From the NCBI RefSeq assembly GCF_025154075.1, contig NZ_JAOAMU010000002.1:1-64000 (forward strand): DNA of 64,000 nucleotides. The letters run 5' to 3'. Under the pieces are notes generated by a model. It searched no databases and had not been told where the DNA came from. It saw only the letters and a program-made list of their open reading frames with translations. Position 1 is the stretch's first letter, and each line of letters starts with the position of its first letter. The stretch comes from Chryseobacterium herbae. Its GTDB lineage: Bacteria; Bacteroidota; Bacteroidia; Flavobacteriales; Weeksellaceae. The position numbers were made by a program, and so were the translations under genes. Of the stretch, positions 51,379 to 60,152 are shown one piece after another.

Positions 51379-51406
51379 GGTCAATTGTGAATGGTCAATT
51401 GTGAAT
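51379..51406. repeat. Tandem 14-bp repeat
   Basis: Two perfect copies of GGTCAATTGTGAAT, in wording close to the dispersed GTGAATGGTGAAT elements at 8306, 35684 and 62222. Confidence 0.9.
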
Positions 51407-51466
51407 TCATAGTATAGACCAATCATCATCCATTACTCATTACTAATTACTCATAATTAAGCAAGC

Positions 51467-51973
51467 ATGTCAGATTTTCAAAAATACGTACAAAGATATC
51501 TGGATCAGATCCCTTCAGAGGACTGGATCGGAGAATTAAAAATATCGGGAGATAAAACAGTAGAAATATACGCTGCTCTTACGGAAGGACAGTCTCTTTT
51601 TGCCTACGCAGACGGAAAATGGACCCTGAAAGAACTTTTACTCCACCTGTCTGATACCGAAAGAATATTCCAATACAGAATTCTGGCCTTTGCAAGAGGA
51701 GATAAAGCCCAATTACCGGGCTTTGATGAAGAAGAATATGCGGCGGCTTCTTATGGAAATAACAGATCATTAGAATCCCTCCTGGAAGAATATAAACTTG
51801 TAAGAAAATCCTCACAAATCCTCATTGAAACCCTTGAACCCGGTGTGTTAAATAATACAGGTATAGCCAACGGTAATAAACTGGCTGTGGAAACAATCGG
51901 GAAACTGATCGTAGGGCACAATTATCATCATTTAAGCATTATTAAAGAGAGGTATTTGCCGGGAGTGAAATAG
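51467..51973 (+). CDS. DinB-family metalloprotein
   Basis: 168 aa, four-helix bundle of the DinB/YfiT group. Metal-binding histidines in LLLHLSDTERIFQYRI (first) and HNYHHLSIIKERYL (second and third). Family includes thiol transferases for bacillithiol and mycothiol; many members have no assigned reaction. Cytoplasmic, single gene; the repeat-flanked transposase follows. Confidence 0.85.
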   Translation: MSDFQKYVQRYLDQIPSEDWIGELKISGDKTVEIYAALTEGQSLFAYADGKWTLKELLLHLSDTERIFQYRILAFARGDKAQLPGFDEEEYAAASYGNNRSLESLLEEYKLVRKSSQILIETLEPGVLNNTGIANGNKLAVETIGKLIVGHNYHHLSIIKERYLPGVK

Positions 51974-52061
51974 GGTTTGGTTTATAGAGCCAAGAATAAA
52001 GAATAAAGAGTTAGGATGTGGATATAGAGATATCCTCACTGTGCTTTAACGAAAGAAAATA

Positions 52062-52090
52062 TTCAATAGGAACGGGCTTTAGCCCGTTTT
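52062..52090 (+). repeat. GGGCTTTAGCCC element, left outer copy
   Basis: TTCAATAGGAACGGGCTTTA plus GCCCGTTTT; palindromic core CGGGCTTTAGCCCG, perfect inverse of 52628-52656. Confidence 0.95.
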
Positions 52091-52111
52091 TTTATGATAA
52101 TCAGTCCAATC

Positions 52112-52126
52112 TGGCTTTAGCCAAAA
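52112..52126 (+). repeat. Inner repeat, left copy
   Basis: TGGCTTTAGCCAAAA, perfect inverse of 52593-52607. Confidence 0.9.
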
Positions 52127-52142
52127 CATAAATAAAAAATGT

Positions 52143-52150
52143 TATTTTTG
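52143..52150 (+). promoter_or_regulatory. -7 box of the transposase gene
   Basis: TATTTTTG, exact TAnnTTTG, 15 nt ahead of ATG 52166; supports that start and leaves a very short leader. Confidence 0.5.
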
Positions 52151-52165
52151 GTTAAAACAACACAA

Positions 52166-52591
52166 ATGTCTTTTATTAAAATTTATATTCATCTTGTTTT
52201 TTCCACAAAAAACAGAGTGCCCTATTTGAATACATTCGACCTGAGAGTTAAAATGTGGAAGCACATTAAGGAAAATGCTTCTCAGAAAGGAATTTATTTA
52301 GACATGGTTAATGGTTATTCGGACCATTGCTACTGCCTGATTTCGTTAGGATCTGGTCAAAATGTAGAAAAAGTAGTACAACTGCTAAAAGGAGAATCTT
52401 CTTTTTGGATTAATAAAAACCAACTTACTCCAGAGAAATTTTCATGGCAGGATGAATATTTCGCCATTTCGGTTTCTGAATCGAAAGTAGACGCTGTGAG
52501 AGAATATATTAAAAATCAGGAGAAACACCATCAGAAAAGAAGTTTTGCAGATGAATATCAGGAATTTCTCGAGAAAAATAATTTTATATAG
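52166..52591 (+). CDS. REP-associated (IS200/Y1-type) transposase
   Basis: 141 aa from MSFIKIYIHLVFSTKN (52166). Y1 transposase fold: IHLVFSTKNR, the metal His pair region (normally HUH) as SDHCYCLISL, KGESSFWINKN, FSWQDEYFAISVSESK and YIKNQEKHHQKRSF, with catalytic Tyr in VREYIKNQ. RAYT enzymes act on single-stranded REP hairpins; the perfect inverted repeats around the gene are the likely substrate. Note that the expected HxH reads SDHCYC, so the metal site may be altered. Confidence 0.85.
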   Translation: MSFIKIYIHLVFSTKNRVPYLNTFDLRVKMWKHIKENASQKGIYLDMVNGYSDHCYCLISLGSGQNVEKVVQLLKGESSFWINKNQLTPEKFSWQDEYFAISVSESKVDAVREYIKNQEKHHQKRSFADEYQEFLEKNNFI

Positions 52592-52592
52592 G

Positions 52593-52607
52593 TTTTGGCT
52601 AAAGCCA
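52593..52607 (-). repeat. Inner repeat, right copy
   Basis: TTTTGGCTAAAGCCA, directly behind the transposase stop; inverse of 52112-52126. Confidence 0.9.
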
Positions 52608-52627
52608 TTGGCTGAATTTCTTATTGT

Positions 52628-52656
52628 AAAACGGGCTAAAGCCCGTTCCTATTGAA
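52628..52656 (-). repeat. GGGCTTTAGCCC element, right outer copy
   Basis: AAAACGGGCTAAAGCCCGTT plus CCTATTGAA; perfect inverse of the left copy. Confidence 0.95.
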
Positions 52657-52768
52657 TTTCCATGCACATTTTTATAGATAATCGCCTAAATAAAAATGGT
52701 TTCGTTTATCATTTTAATTTACAATATTATTATTCGATCCTGTGGATTTATAATAAATACCAACCTAT

Positions 52769-52795
52769 TTCAATAGGAATGGGCTTTAGCCCGTT
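52769..52795 (+). repeat. GGGCTTTAGCCC element, extra copy
   Basis: TTCAATAGGAATGGGCTTTA plus GCCCGTT, one base different from the outer copies, followed by CACCTATTGAA in inverse. Confidence 0.9.
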
Positions 52796-52868
52796 CACCT
52801 ATTGAATATGTCCATTATTTAACATGTAATATTATTATTCTGTGCTCCGGTTATAATAAACAAATATA

Positions 52869-52896
52869 TTCAATAGGAATGGGCTTTAGCCCATTT
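52869..52896 (+). repeat. GGGCTTTAGCCC element, extra copy
   Basis: TTCAATAGGAATGGGCTTTA plus GCCCATTT; compensated in both arms (TGGGC / GCCCA), so the hairpin is kept. Confidence 0.9.
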
Positions 52897-52919
52897 AATA
52901 AAAGATACAAAATGATTCA

Positions 52920-52935
52920 GGCTTTAGCCAAAACC
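52920..52935 (+). repeat. Inner-type repeat, extra copy
   Basis: GGCTTTAGCCAAAACC, exact inverse of 52591-52606. Confidence 0.85.
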
Positions 52936-53032
52936 TAAAAAACTCACCCAAACAAAACATTTATCCCATATTTTTTGGCCGAACCTTCCCGTTTTTTTAC
53001 CTTTATCCACGGGATTAATGCCCTTTTAAATT

Positions 53033-53581
53033 ATGGAAAATATTGTTGAAATACTCAAGTCCGGTGGAACGATTCTTTACCCTACAGATACCATCTGGGG
53101 AATAGGATGTGATGCTACCAATATAGAAGCGGTCAATAAAATTTTTGACATCAAAAAAAGGGAAAAAAACAAATCGATGATCATTCTGGTAGAGTCTCAA
53201 AAGAGGCTTCAGGATTTGGTGGATGTTCCGGAAATGGCATGGGAAATCATTGACCTTAGCGAAAAACCGGTTACCATTGTTTATGAAAATCCCCGCGGAC
53301 TTCCAAAAGAACTGCTTGCTGAAGACGGCAGTATAGGAATCAGACTGATAAAAACTGATTTCTGCAAAAAGTTAATTACTAAGTTAAACAGACCTCTGGT
53401 TTCTACTTCTGCCAATTTTAGTGGTGAAAAAAGCCCGTTGAAGTTTTCGGATATTTCACCGGAAATGATCAAGCTGGTAGATTATGCAGTGGAAGAAGAT
53501 AGAGAGAAAGTTTCAAAATATTCAGGATCTTCCGTGATTAAGATATGGAGTGACAATAGAATTAAGGTTCTTCGTGAATAA
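53033..53581 (+). CDS. tsaC: L-threonylcarbamoyladenylate synthase (short form)
   Basis: 182 aa, cytoplasmic, Sua5/YciO/YrdC family. Makes threonylcarbamoyl-AMP from Thr, bicarbonate and ATP for the t6A37 modification of tRNAs. GGTILYPTDTIWGIGCDA opening, Lys/Arg pair in DIKKREKNKSMIILV, GSIGIRLIKTDFCK and STSANFSGEKSP. It lacks the Sua5 C-terminal domain. Single gene behind the REP cluster. Confidence 0.92.
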   Translation: MENIVEILKSGGTILYPTDTIWGIGCDATNIEAVNKIFDIKKREKNKSMIILVESQKRLQDLVDVPEMAWEIIDLSEKPVTIVYENPRGLPKELLAEDGSIGIRLIKTDFCKKLITKLNRPLVSTSANFSGEKSPLKFSDISPEMIKLVDYAVEEDREKVSKYSGSSVIKIWSDNRIKVLRE

Positions 53582-53652
53582 AATTCTATAATAATTCCTT
53601 CATTTTAAAATCTTGTCAATCTATATCGGCAGGATTTCTTTTTTTTAATTTC

Positions 53653-53660
53653 TATCTTTG
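53653..53660 (+). promoter_or_regulatory. -7 box of the NTF2-like gene
   Basis: TATCTTTG, exact TAnnTTTG, 26 nt ahead of the start codon. Confidence 0.55.
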
Positions 53661-53686
53661 CATTCTTCAACTGTTAAAAGACTACC

Positions 53687-54031
53687 ATGAACCACCATAA
53701 ATTTGCTGAAGAATGGATCCGTGCCTGGAATTCTCATGATCTTGAGGATATACTGTCCCATTATGCAGAAGATATTGAGGTGACAACACCTATGATTTCG
53801 TTGGCTACGGGAGGAAAAGAAAGCACATTAAAGGGAAAAACAGCTGTCCGTGACTACTGGAAAAAAGCACTGGATAAATTCCCGGATCTGCATTTCGAAT
53901 TGATCAAGTCAACGGCAGGAGTGAATTCGGTAGCTTTATTTTATACATCCATAATGGATAAACATGCTGTGGAAGTCATGTTTTTTGACGATGAAGGAAA
54001 AATTAATAAGATGTATGCCCATTATGATTAA
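53687..54031 (+). CDS. SnoaL/NTF2-like protein
   Basis: 114 aa, cytoplasmic. SnoaL-like cone fold: FAEEWIRAWNSHDLEDILSH, YAEDIEVTTPM, GKTAVRDYWKKALDKFPDLHF and ALFYTSIMDKHAVEVMFFD. Such proteins range from isomerases to stress proteins; none of the known catalytic sets is clear. Own -7 box; the CCA-adding enzyme gene follows after 45 nt. Confidence 0.85.
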   Translation: MNHHKFAEEWIRAWNSHDLEDILSHYAEDIEVTTPMISLATGGKESTLKGKTAVRDYWKKALDKFPDLHFELIKSTAGVNSVALFYTSIMDKHAVEVMFFDDEGKINKMYAHYD

Positions 54032-54076
54032 TGGAAAAGATGCATTGACAGAACAAAGACGATCTATTTATTAACG

Positions 54077-55498
54077 ATGAAAATTAATCTTACCCAAAAT
54101 AAAAACTTAAAACTATTCAAGATCATTGCTGATGCTGCGGAAAAAAATAACCAGTCCGTATACATCGTCGGTGGTTATGTCCGTGATCTTTTGATGAAGA
54201 GAACAGCATCCACGGATATTGATTTTGTGACGGAACAGAGCGGTATTGAACTTGCACAAACTGTAGCAAAAGATATTGACCCCAAGTTAAAAGTTTCTGT
54301 CTTCAAAACCTACGGAACAGCCATGATCAAATATAAAGATCTTGAGCTGGAATTTGTAGGCGCCAGAAAAGAAAGTTATACCGAAAACAGCCGCAAGCCT
54401 GAAGTAGAAGGTGGATCACTGGAAGATGATCAGAAAAGAAGAGATTTTACCATCAATGCAATGGCGATTTCTTTAAATAAGGCTAATTTTGGCGAGCTTA
54501 TAGACCCTTTCAATGGGGTTGAAGACCTTGAAAAAGGTATTTTAAGAACACCTTTGGAACCGGCCCAAACCTATTCTGATGATCCGTTGAGGATGATGAG
54601 AGCGGTTCGTTTTGCATCTACCTTGAATTTTGTCATTGAAGAGAAATCTCTGAACGCCATCAAACAGGAAGCAGAGAGGATTAAGATCGTTTCTATGGAA
54701 AGAATCATGGTAGAATTCAACAAGATCATGATGTCTAAGAAACCATCTGTAGGCCTGGGATTAATGGAAAAAACAGCTCTTCTGAAACTGATCATTCCCG
54801 AGCTGATCGAACTGAAAGGAGTGGAAGAGGTAGAAGGACAGACTCACAAAGATAATTTCTACCATACTTTGGAGGTCGTAGACAATATTTCTGAAAGTAC
54901 AGACAACCTTTGGCTACGTTGGTCGGCATTACTGCATGATGTAGGTAAAGCGCCAACCAAAAAATTCGTGGAAGGAACGGGATGGACTTTCCATGGACAT
55001 GAGTTTTTAGGCTCAAAAATGGTGAAAACCCTTTTCCACAGACTGAAGCAGCCGTTGGGAAGTGACATGAAATATGTTCAGAAAATGGTTAAGCTTTCCT
55101 CACGACCAATTGCCCTGATCACGGATGATGCTTCAGATTCCGCACTGAGAAGGCTTTTGTTTGATGCTGGTGAAAACCTGGAAGATCTTTTCACGCTTTG
55201 TAAAGCAGATATTACCACCAAAAATTCCAAAAAGCAGGAACGATTCAAGAAGAATTTCGAATATGTTGCGGTAAAAATCAAGGAAGTGGAGGAGAAGGAT
55301 CAGGTGCGTAATTTCCAGCCACCCATCACCGGAGAAGAGATTATGCAGATGTTTAATCTTAAACCGGGAAAAGAAATCGGAATCCTGAAAGAGAAAGTGA
55401 AAGAAGCTATTCTGGAAGGTGAGATCCTTAATGATAAGGAAGAAGCTGAAAAGTTTGTGATTGCTGAAGCGGAAAAACTGGGGCTTACCATGAGTTAA
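54077..55498 (+). CDS. cca: CCA tRNA nucleotidyltransferase with HD domain
   Basis: 473 aa, cytoplasmic. Adds or repairs the 3' CCA of tRNA. Nucleotidyltransferase head: VGGYVRDLLMKRTASTDIDF (GG and DxD), RRDFTINAMAISL, and DDPLRMMRAVRFAS; HD domain in the second half with ALLHDVGKAPTK (HD) and FHGHEFLGSKM. Class II enzyme of normal length for Bacteroidota. Single gene with no clear terminator. Confidence 0.94.
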   Translation: MKINLTQNKNLKLFKIIADAAEKNNQSVYIVGGYVRDLLMKRTASTDIDFVTEQSGIELAQTVAKDIDPKLKVSVFKTYGTAMIKYKDLELEFVGARKESYTENSRKPEVEGGSLEDDQKRRDFTINAMAISLNKANFGELIDPFNGVEDLEKGILRTPLEPAQTYSDDPLRMMRAVRFASTLNFVIEEKSLNAIKQEAERIKIVSMERIMVEFNKIMMSKKPSVGLGLMEKTALLKLIIPELIELKGVEEVEGQTHKDNFYHTLEVVDNISESTDNLWLRWSALLHDVGKAPTKKFVEGTGWTFHGHEFLGSKMVKTLFHRLKQPLGSDMKYVQKMVKLSSRPIALITDDASDSALRRLLFDAGENLEDLFTLCKADITTKNSKKQERFKKNFEYVAVKIKEVEEKDQVRNFQPPITGEEIMQMFNLKPGKEIGILKEKVKEAILEGEILNDKEEAEKFVIAEAEKLGLTMS

Positions 55499-55630
55499 AA
55501 ATATTTTCTTAAAGAATCTTAAATTTTTGTTAATAAAACAGTAAAACAGTGCGCTGTTGAATTGATTTTGTAATTACATTTGTAAAAACATTCCAATTCA
55601 GCAGCGTATTATTTTTAAAACATTGTATTA

Positions 55631-56674
55631 GTGAAAAAAGTTCTTTTATTCCTGCCACTTATTCTGCTTTTATTTTCATGTGACAATAAAGTTGAATCTG
55701 TTGAAAAATCATTCTATTACTGGAAATCCGACAGTGATTCGTATTATAATGATAAAGAAAAAAGTATTCTGAAAGAGCAGAATATAAAAAAGCTTTACGT
55801 AAAGTTTTTTGAAGTGGATTATCAGGAAGAACTGGGAAATCTTCCGGTTTCCAAAACTAATTTCAATATCTACTCCTATTGTAGCGAAAATGATTCTCTT
55901 CCGTACCGTATTGTTCCCACAGTTTACATCAAAAACATCGTTTTTCAGAAAAGCAGCGAAAAAGAATTGGATAAGCTGGCAGACAATGTAAGTTATCTGA
56001 TTGATAAATTTACAAATGAAAAACTGGATTCCATCAGGGTTTCAGAAATACAGATAGACTGCGACTGGACGGCTTCTACTAAAAATAATTACTTTTATTT
56101 CCTTAAAAAGCTAAAACCTATTTCCAAAAAACAGATTTCTGCCACACTTCGTTTGTATCCTTACAAATATCCGGATAAAATGGGCGTTCCTCCCGTAGAT
56201 AAAGTGACACTGATGTGTTATAATCTTATCAATCCGTTGGAAGACCAGTCAAAGAACTCAATCCTTGACCTTAAAGAACTGGAAAGCTATCTGAAGCCAA
56301 AGAAGAAATATCCATTGCATATGGATGTCGCTCTGCCTGTATATTCATGGATGCAGATTTATCAGAATAATAATTTTAGCGGGGTCATCTATAACAGTAA
56401 CGGACTGAAGAAAAACCTTAAGGTGATAAAGCCGCTTTGGTATGAGGTGACCAAAGATACAGTCGTCAGTTACAATACATATCTGAGGCGTGGAGACAAA
56501 ATAAAATATGAGGAAATCACTGCAGATAAGGTTAATAAAGCCATTGCAATCATTAAGAAAAATATAAGTCTTGATAAGAATATTACCGTAACCCTTTTCC
56601 ATCTGGATGAAAACGAGTTAAATAATTACACCCATGAAGAAATTAGCAGTTTTTATAGCGATTTTACTAAGTAA
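55631..56674 (+). CDS. Hypothetical lipoprotein, partner of the 781-aa gene
   Basis: 347 aa, GTG start. Lipoprotein signal ends LLFSC (Cys17), then DNKVE. The mature protein looks like a TIM-barrel type enzyme: KKLYVKFFEVDYQ, IVPTVYIKN, ISEIQIDCDWTASTK with Asp pair in a strand-end position, LMCYNLINP and LHMDVALPVYSWM strands, and late ITVTLFHLDENEL. This fits a remote glycoside-hydrolase-like family of Bacteroidota. It overlaps the start of the following gene by 41 nt, so the two are translationally linked. Not assigned to a known reaction. Confidence 0.7.
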   Translation: MKKVLLFLPLILLLFSCDNKVESVEKSFYYWKSDSDSYYNDKEKSILKEQNIKKLYVKFFEVDYQEELGNLPVSKTNFNIYSYCSENDSLPYRIVPTVYIKNIVFQKSSEKELDKLADNVSYLIDKFTNEKLDSIRVSEIQIDCDWTASTKNNYFYFLKKLKPISKKQISATLRLYPYKYPDKMGVPPVDKVTLMCYNLINPLEDQSKNSILDLKELESYLKPKKKYPLHMDVALPVYSWMQIYQNNNFSGVIYNSNGLKKNLKVIKPLWYEVTKDTVVSYNTYLRRGDKIKYEEITADKVNKAIAIIKKNISLDKNITVTLFHLDENELNNYTHEEISSFYSDFTK

Positions 56675-58979
56675 TATCATTTGGGCATGTGGTTTTTACC
56701 CTTATGGAGAAAGTGTCAGATTTTGTTTTTTGAATCCGGCCCATTTTCCTTACGGGAATTATGCTTCGTTCAATTACTCGTCTTTAGGCTTTAGTCAAAA
56801 TGATGCAGCTGCGCCTTCCGGTGAAGAGAATGAAAAATTATGGAATCAGTACTGCGGTGGGAATATTGATTTGAATGATATTAACAAGGTTCTTGATCAA
56901 TACACGTATTCGGATATTAAACCAGATCCGCGCAATACATTTCTTACGTATCTCCATAATCAGAAAGATACCGAAGCTATCGAATATTTAAAATTTGCAA
57001 AAAACTGTGAGTATTTCAATACATGGCAGGATGATCCCTGGGAAAGAAATGAAAGTACGGTGACGGTGAAAAGAAATAACCTGCTTCAGAAAGCAATTTC
57101 ACTTGCTGGAAAAACTGTAAATAAAGATATCAGGAAAAGGTATGCTTTTCTGGCTCTTCGGCTGGCTTATTATCAAAAGGATTTTAATATCATTAATACC
57201 GTTTATAGCCGCTATTTTAATGTCAACAAAACTGAAAATATTGTTGATATCTGGGCACTTTATTTTAAAGCCATTGCTGAAGAAAATAAAGCTTTGGCCA
57301 ATGTATACTTCGCGAAAGTATTTGTTAAGTGCCCTGAAAAACGTTTTGTTACATGGCAGTATTTCTATTCAAAAATATCGGAAAAGGAAGTGTTGAAATA
57401 TGCTGGAAATGCTTCTGACAGGGCGGCAGTTCTGTTACTTTACGGAATCTATAATCCCGAGAGAAATCTTGAAAATCTCAAAAAGATTTATGCGGAAGAC
57501 AAAAAAAACGAAGGTCTTGGGTTTCTGCTTTTAAGAGAGATGAGTAAGCTGGAAGACTGGATATTTACGCCGTATTATACACTATTTGATCCTTCCACAA
57601 GAGAATTGAGTTATTGGAATGGTGATGTTTCGGAAAGCAAGTCGGTACAACAGGTATTGGAGAGATCGGAAACGGACAGAGAATATGCACAAAAAGTCCT
57701 TGATTTCATTAAGACAGTTGATTTTTCAAAAGTGAAAACCCCTGAAGTATGGACGGTGGCAAAAGCGGAATTACTGTTGATGACGAGAAATTATTCCGGG
57801 AGTATAAATGAAATAGCCAAGCTAAAAAAAATACTGCCGTCAGAAAGCCCAATACATAATGATCTTGACAAGCTGAAAGTCCTTAATATCTTTGCTGCAC
57901 AGGAATATGGAAATGCGGTGATCCCTGAAATGACGAAAGGGATTATCCTAAAAAACAAAACAGATAAGCAATTTATTTTTGCTTTGGGCAGAGAATTGGA
58001 ATATCTGGGAAACACAGATGATGCAGCACTTTTATATGTTTCTCTCGAAGGTTCAAGTCGCGATTGGAGTAGTGTTTTCTATAAATCTGTTAAAAACAGA
58101 AACAAAACCTACGGAGATTTCTTCTCAGATTATTTCGATTACTTTGATGCGGTTTATACGCCGGCACAATTGAAAAGTTTTATCAATAAAGCTCAGAATT
58201 TAAGTACAACCGGGGATTCTTTTTACAGGAATTACCATCAGTTGAAACCTGCTCAGATCAATATGCTGTACGATCTTCTGGGAACCAAATATATAAGAGA
58301 AAATGAACTGCAGTCGGCGCTGGATATTTTCAGTCAGTTGGGTGAAGGTTATTTTGATGCGCAATACAATTTATGGCAGCGGGAAGGTAAAGAATACGAT
58401 ACTTGGGCAGGCAAGGTTTTTTACAGGAATCCTTTCTATCACCTGAAATATACCCCGGATTTTATGGAAGAAAAGGAGAAAATCAAATTGAGTAAAATTA
58501 CCATTACGCAAAAACTGATCGAGTATATCAGAAGAGCAGATGATCCAAAGGAGAAAGACCAGGATTATTATTACTTTTTGGTGGCCAACTGCTATTACAA
58601 TATGACCCAGTACGGCAATGCATGGATGATGAAGCGGTATGCGCTGAGTTCTTCCGGAAACTTTTCTATCCGTGATGATAATGAAGAATTCAATGCTGTA
58701 AATAAAGCTAAATTCTACTACGGAAAAGCATTGGCGAATGCCAAAACCCAGAAATTCAAAGCACTCTGTCTGAGAATGCAGGGGAGATGTGAAAATTACA
58801 GACTGGATTATGAGCAGGATAAAAATGTAGACTATTTAGTTCAGTCTGACAACTATGAAGAAGCCAGACTACAGAAAAACAGGTATTATAAAGACCTGGA
58901 ACATCATTATAAAGATGAATATTCTGATCTCATGAGTGGATGTGATTTCTTTACCTCGTATTTTAAGGCAAGACGTTAA
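56634..58979 (+). CDS. Large exported protein of unknown function
   Basis: 781 aa. Signal peptide (cleavage near IIWA-C; Cys may even be lipidated). FYPYGESVRFCFLNPAHFPYG opens the mature part; most of the rest is helical, in repeating solenoid-like units (ALRLAYYQKDFNIINTVYSR, YLRENELQSALDIFSQLGEG, NCYYNMTQYGNAWMMKRYAL), probably TPR-related. No known family. Its start lies inside the upstream lipoprotein gene, suggesting a shared surface complex. Ends ahead of a strong bidirectional hairpin. Confidence 0.7.
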   Translation: MKKLAVFIAILLSNIIWACGFYPYGESVRFCFLNPAHFPYGNYASFNYSSLGFSQNDAAAPSGEENEKLWNQYCGGNIDLNDINKVLDQYTYSDIKPDPRNTFLTYLHNQKDTEAIEYLKFAKNCEYFNTWQDDPWERNESTVTVKRNNLLQKAISLAGKTVNKDIRKRYAFLALRLAYYQKDFNIINTVYSRYFNVNKTENIVDIWALYFKAIAEENKALANVYFAKVFVKCPEKRFVTWQYFYSKISEKEVLKYAGNASDRAAVLLLYGIYNPERNLENLKKIYAEDKKNEGLGFLLLREMSKLEDWIFTPYYTLFDPSTRELSYWNGDVSESKSVQQVLERSETDREYAQKVLDFIKTVDFSKVKTPEVWTVAKAELLLMTRNYSGSINEIAKLKKILPSESPIHNDLDKLKVLNIFAAQEYGNAVIPEMTKGIILKNKTDKQFIFALGRELEYLGNTDDAALLYVSLEGSSRDWSSVFYKSVKNRNKTYGDFFSDYFDYFDAVYTPAQLKSFINKAQNLSTTGDSFYRNYHQLKPAQINMLYDLLGTKYIRENELQSALDIFSQLGEGYFDAQYNLWQREGKEYDTWAGKVFYRNPFYHLKYTPDFMEEKEKIKLSKITITQKLIEYIRRADDPKEKDQDYYYFLVANCYYNMTQYGNAWMMKRYALSSSGNFSIRDDNEEFNAVNKAKFYYGKALANAKTQKFKALCLRMQGRCENYRLDYEQDKNVDYLVQSDNYEEARLQKNRYYKDLEHHYKDEYSDLMSGCDFFTSYFKARR

Positions 58980-58985
58980 AACAAA

Positions 58986-59014
58986 ATCAGGCCGCTTCGA
59001 AGAAGCGGCCTGAT
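58986..59014. terminator. Bidirectional terminator between convergent genes
   Basis: 13-bp perfect arms ATCAGGCCGCTTC / GAAGCGGCCTGAT with a GAA loop; A/T tracts on both sides. Stops both the 781-aa gene (plus) and the DUF5074-type gene (minus). Confidence 0.9.
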
Positions 59015-59075
59015 AAAAAACACAAATGATGAAAAAAAATAAAAATATTTTTAAACTTCAAAAATGAAGTTTTAA

Positions 59076-60134
59076 TTATTGATTTGAGAATGTTCCGTTT
59101 GAACCTCTACCGGCTTTAAAAGAAACAAGCTTGCTTCCGTCTAAAGCAGAGTATACTGTGATTTCACTATCCTCAGTGAATCCTTTAATATCCGAAGTGA
59201 AAATCCTTCCGTCTATGACACTGAATCCATAAAGCGTATTATATGGCCCGCCATCTACTGCCGTAAGCAATGGTGTAGTAGGTACTGTAGAACTAGTCAT
59301 GCTCATCGTGTACACTTTGTTGCCAGAGCTGAAATAAAATTTACCGTTATCGATCTGAAGATTTGTTGCATTAGGAATTCCCGTTAATGTTTTAGTTTCT
59401 GCAGGAATTAAGGCTCCGGTATTTGAAATCTTGTAGATGTAAGAATTCGTTGCTGTTCCTGCAATTGCATAAACATTAGAATTAAAAGAAATCGTTCTGT
59501 TGATATCTCCGTTTGGAACCGTGATCTCAGACTGAATTGAGTTGCTGGTTGTATTTACGTAAGTGATTTTATTTCCGTAACCTCCGGAAGCATTCTGAAC
59601 AAAAACATTACCTCCCGCTTCCACGATCTTCTCTACCGGTTCCGTGAAATTGATTTTCTTTACGAATGAAAAATCAGACGCTTTGTAAACCGTTACATAT
59701 TTGTTAGTATTGAAATCATGGTTGGTTACATACAGATTTCCGTTAGCAACAGTCATGCTTCTCGGCTGAAGAATCTGATTTGTAATTTCACCTACTTTTT
59801 TAAAGTTTTTACGGTTTACCACCACAATTTTGTTAGAATTATTCATCACAAGAAATGCATTGTCACCATTAAATGCAATCATCTGAAGAACATCCCCCAA
59901 AATCTCATTGTTGTTATTAACCGAATAAATATTATCCTGCTTAAAAGAAAGATTCTTTGTAACGAAAGTTACACTTGCATTTTTATCATTAAATTTCCCT
60001 TCATTAGAAATAAAATATCCGTTTTCATAAGTAATTGCAGGAATTATTACGTCATCATAATCATCATTGCTACAAGAAATATTAAACAGTAATGCAAAAG
60101 CAAAAATCAGAGTTAACAGTCTAGTTATTTTCAT
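59076..60134 (-). CDS. YncE-like beta-propeller lipoprotein (B12-linked)
   Basis: 352 aa. Lipoprotein signal ends FNISC (Cys21), then SNDDYDD, suggesting surface exposure. Beta-propeller with repeating NIYVTN-type blades (GYFISNEGKFNDKNASVTF, LQPRSMTVANGNLYVTNHDF, VEKIVEAGGNVFVQNA, ATNLQIDNGKFYFSSG, LYGFSVIDGRIFTSD). This is the DUF5074/YncE-like group seen beside TonB receptors of cobalamin loci. 18 nt after the receptor gene and under the same B12 riboswitch, so probably a surface partner in corrinoid capture. Confidence 0.85.
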   Translation of the reverse strand: MKITRLLTLIFAFALLFNISCSNDDYDDVIIPAITYENGYFISNEGKFNDKNASVTFVTKNLSFKQDNIYSVNNNNEILGDVLQMIAFNGDNAFLVMNNSNKIVVVNRKNFKKVGEITNQILQPRSMTVANGNLYVTNHDFNTNKYVTVYKASDFSFVKKINFTEPVEKIVEAGGNVFVQNASGGYGNKITYVNTTSNSIQSEITVPNGDINRTISFNSNVYAIAGTATNSYIYKISNTGALIPAETKTLTGIPNATNLQIDNGKFYFSSGNKVYTMSMTSSTVPTTPLLTAVDGGPYNTLYGFSVIDGRIFTSDIKGFTEDSEITVYSALDGSKLVSFKAGRGSNGTFSNQ

Positions 60135-60152
60135 ATATATAAAATTTTAATT

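Larger units (their letters stand above)
52062..52656. mobile_element. REP-associated tyrosine transposase unit with nested inverted repeats
   Basis: An outer 29-bp perfect inverted repeat (52062-52090 and 52628-52656) and an inner 15-bp perfect one (52112-52126 and 52593-52607) bracket the IS200-like gene. Extra REP copies follow at 52769, 52869 and 52920. This is the arrangement of RAYT/REP elements. Confidence 0.8.
52592..53032. other. REP cluster downstream of the transposase
   Basis: No gene. Contains inner and outer element copies at 52593-52607, 52628-52656, 52769-52795, 52869-52896 and 52920-52935. TACCTTTA near 52998 may be a degenerate -7 box for the following gene. Confidence 0.7.
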
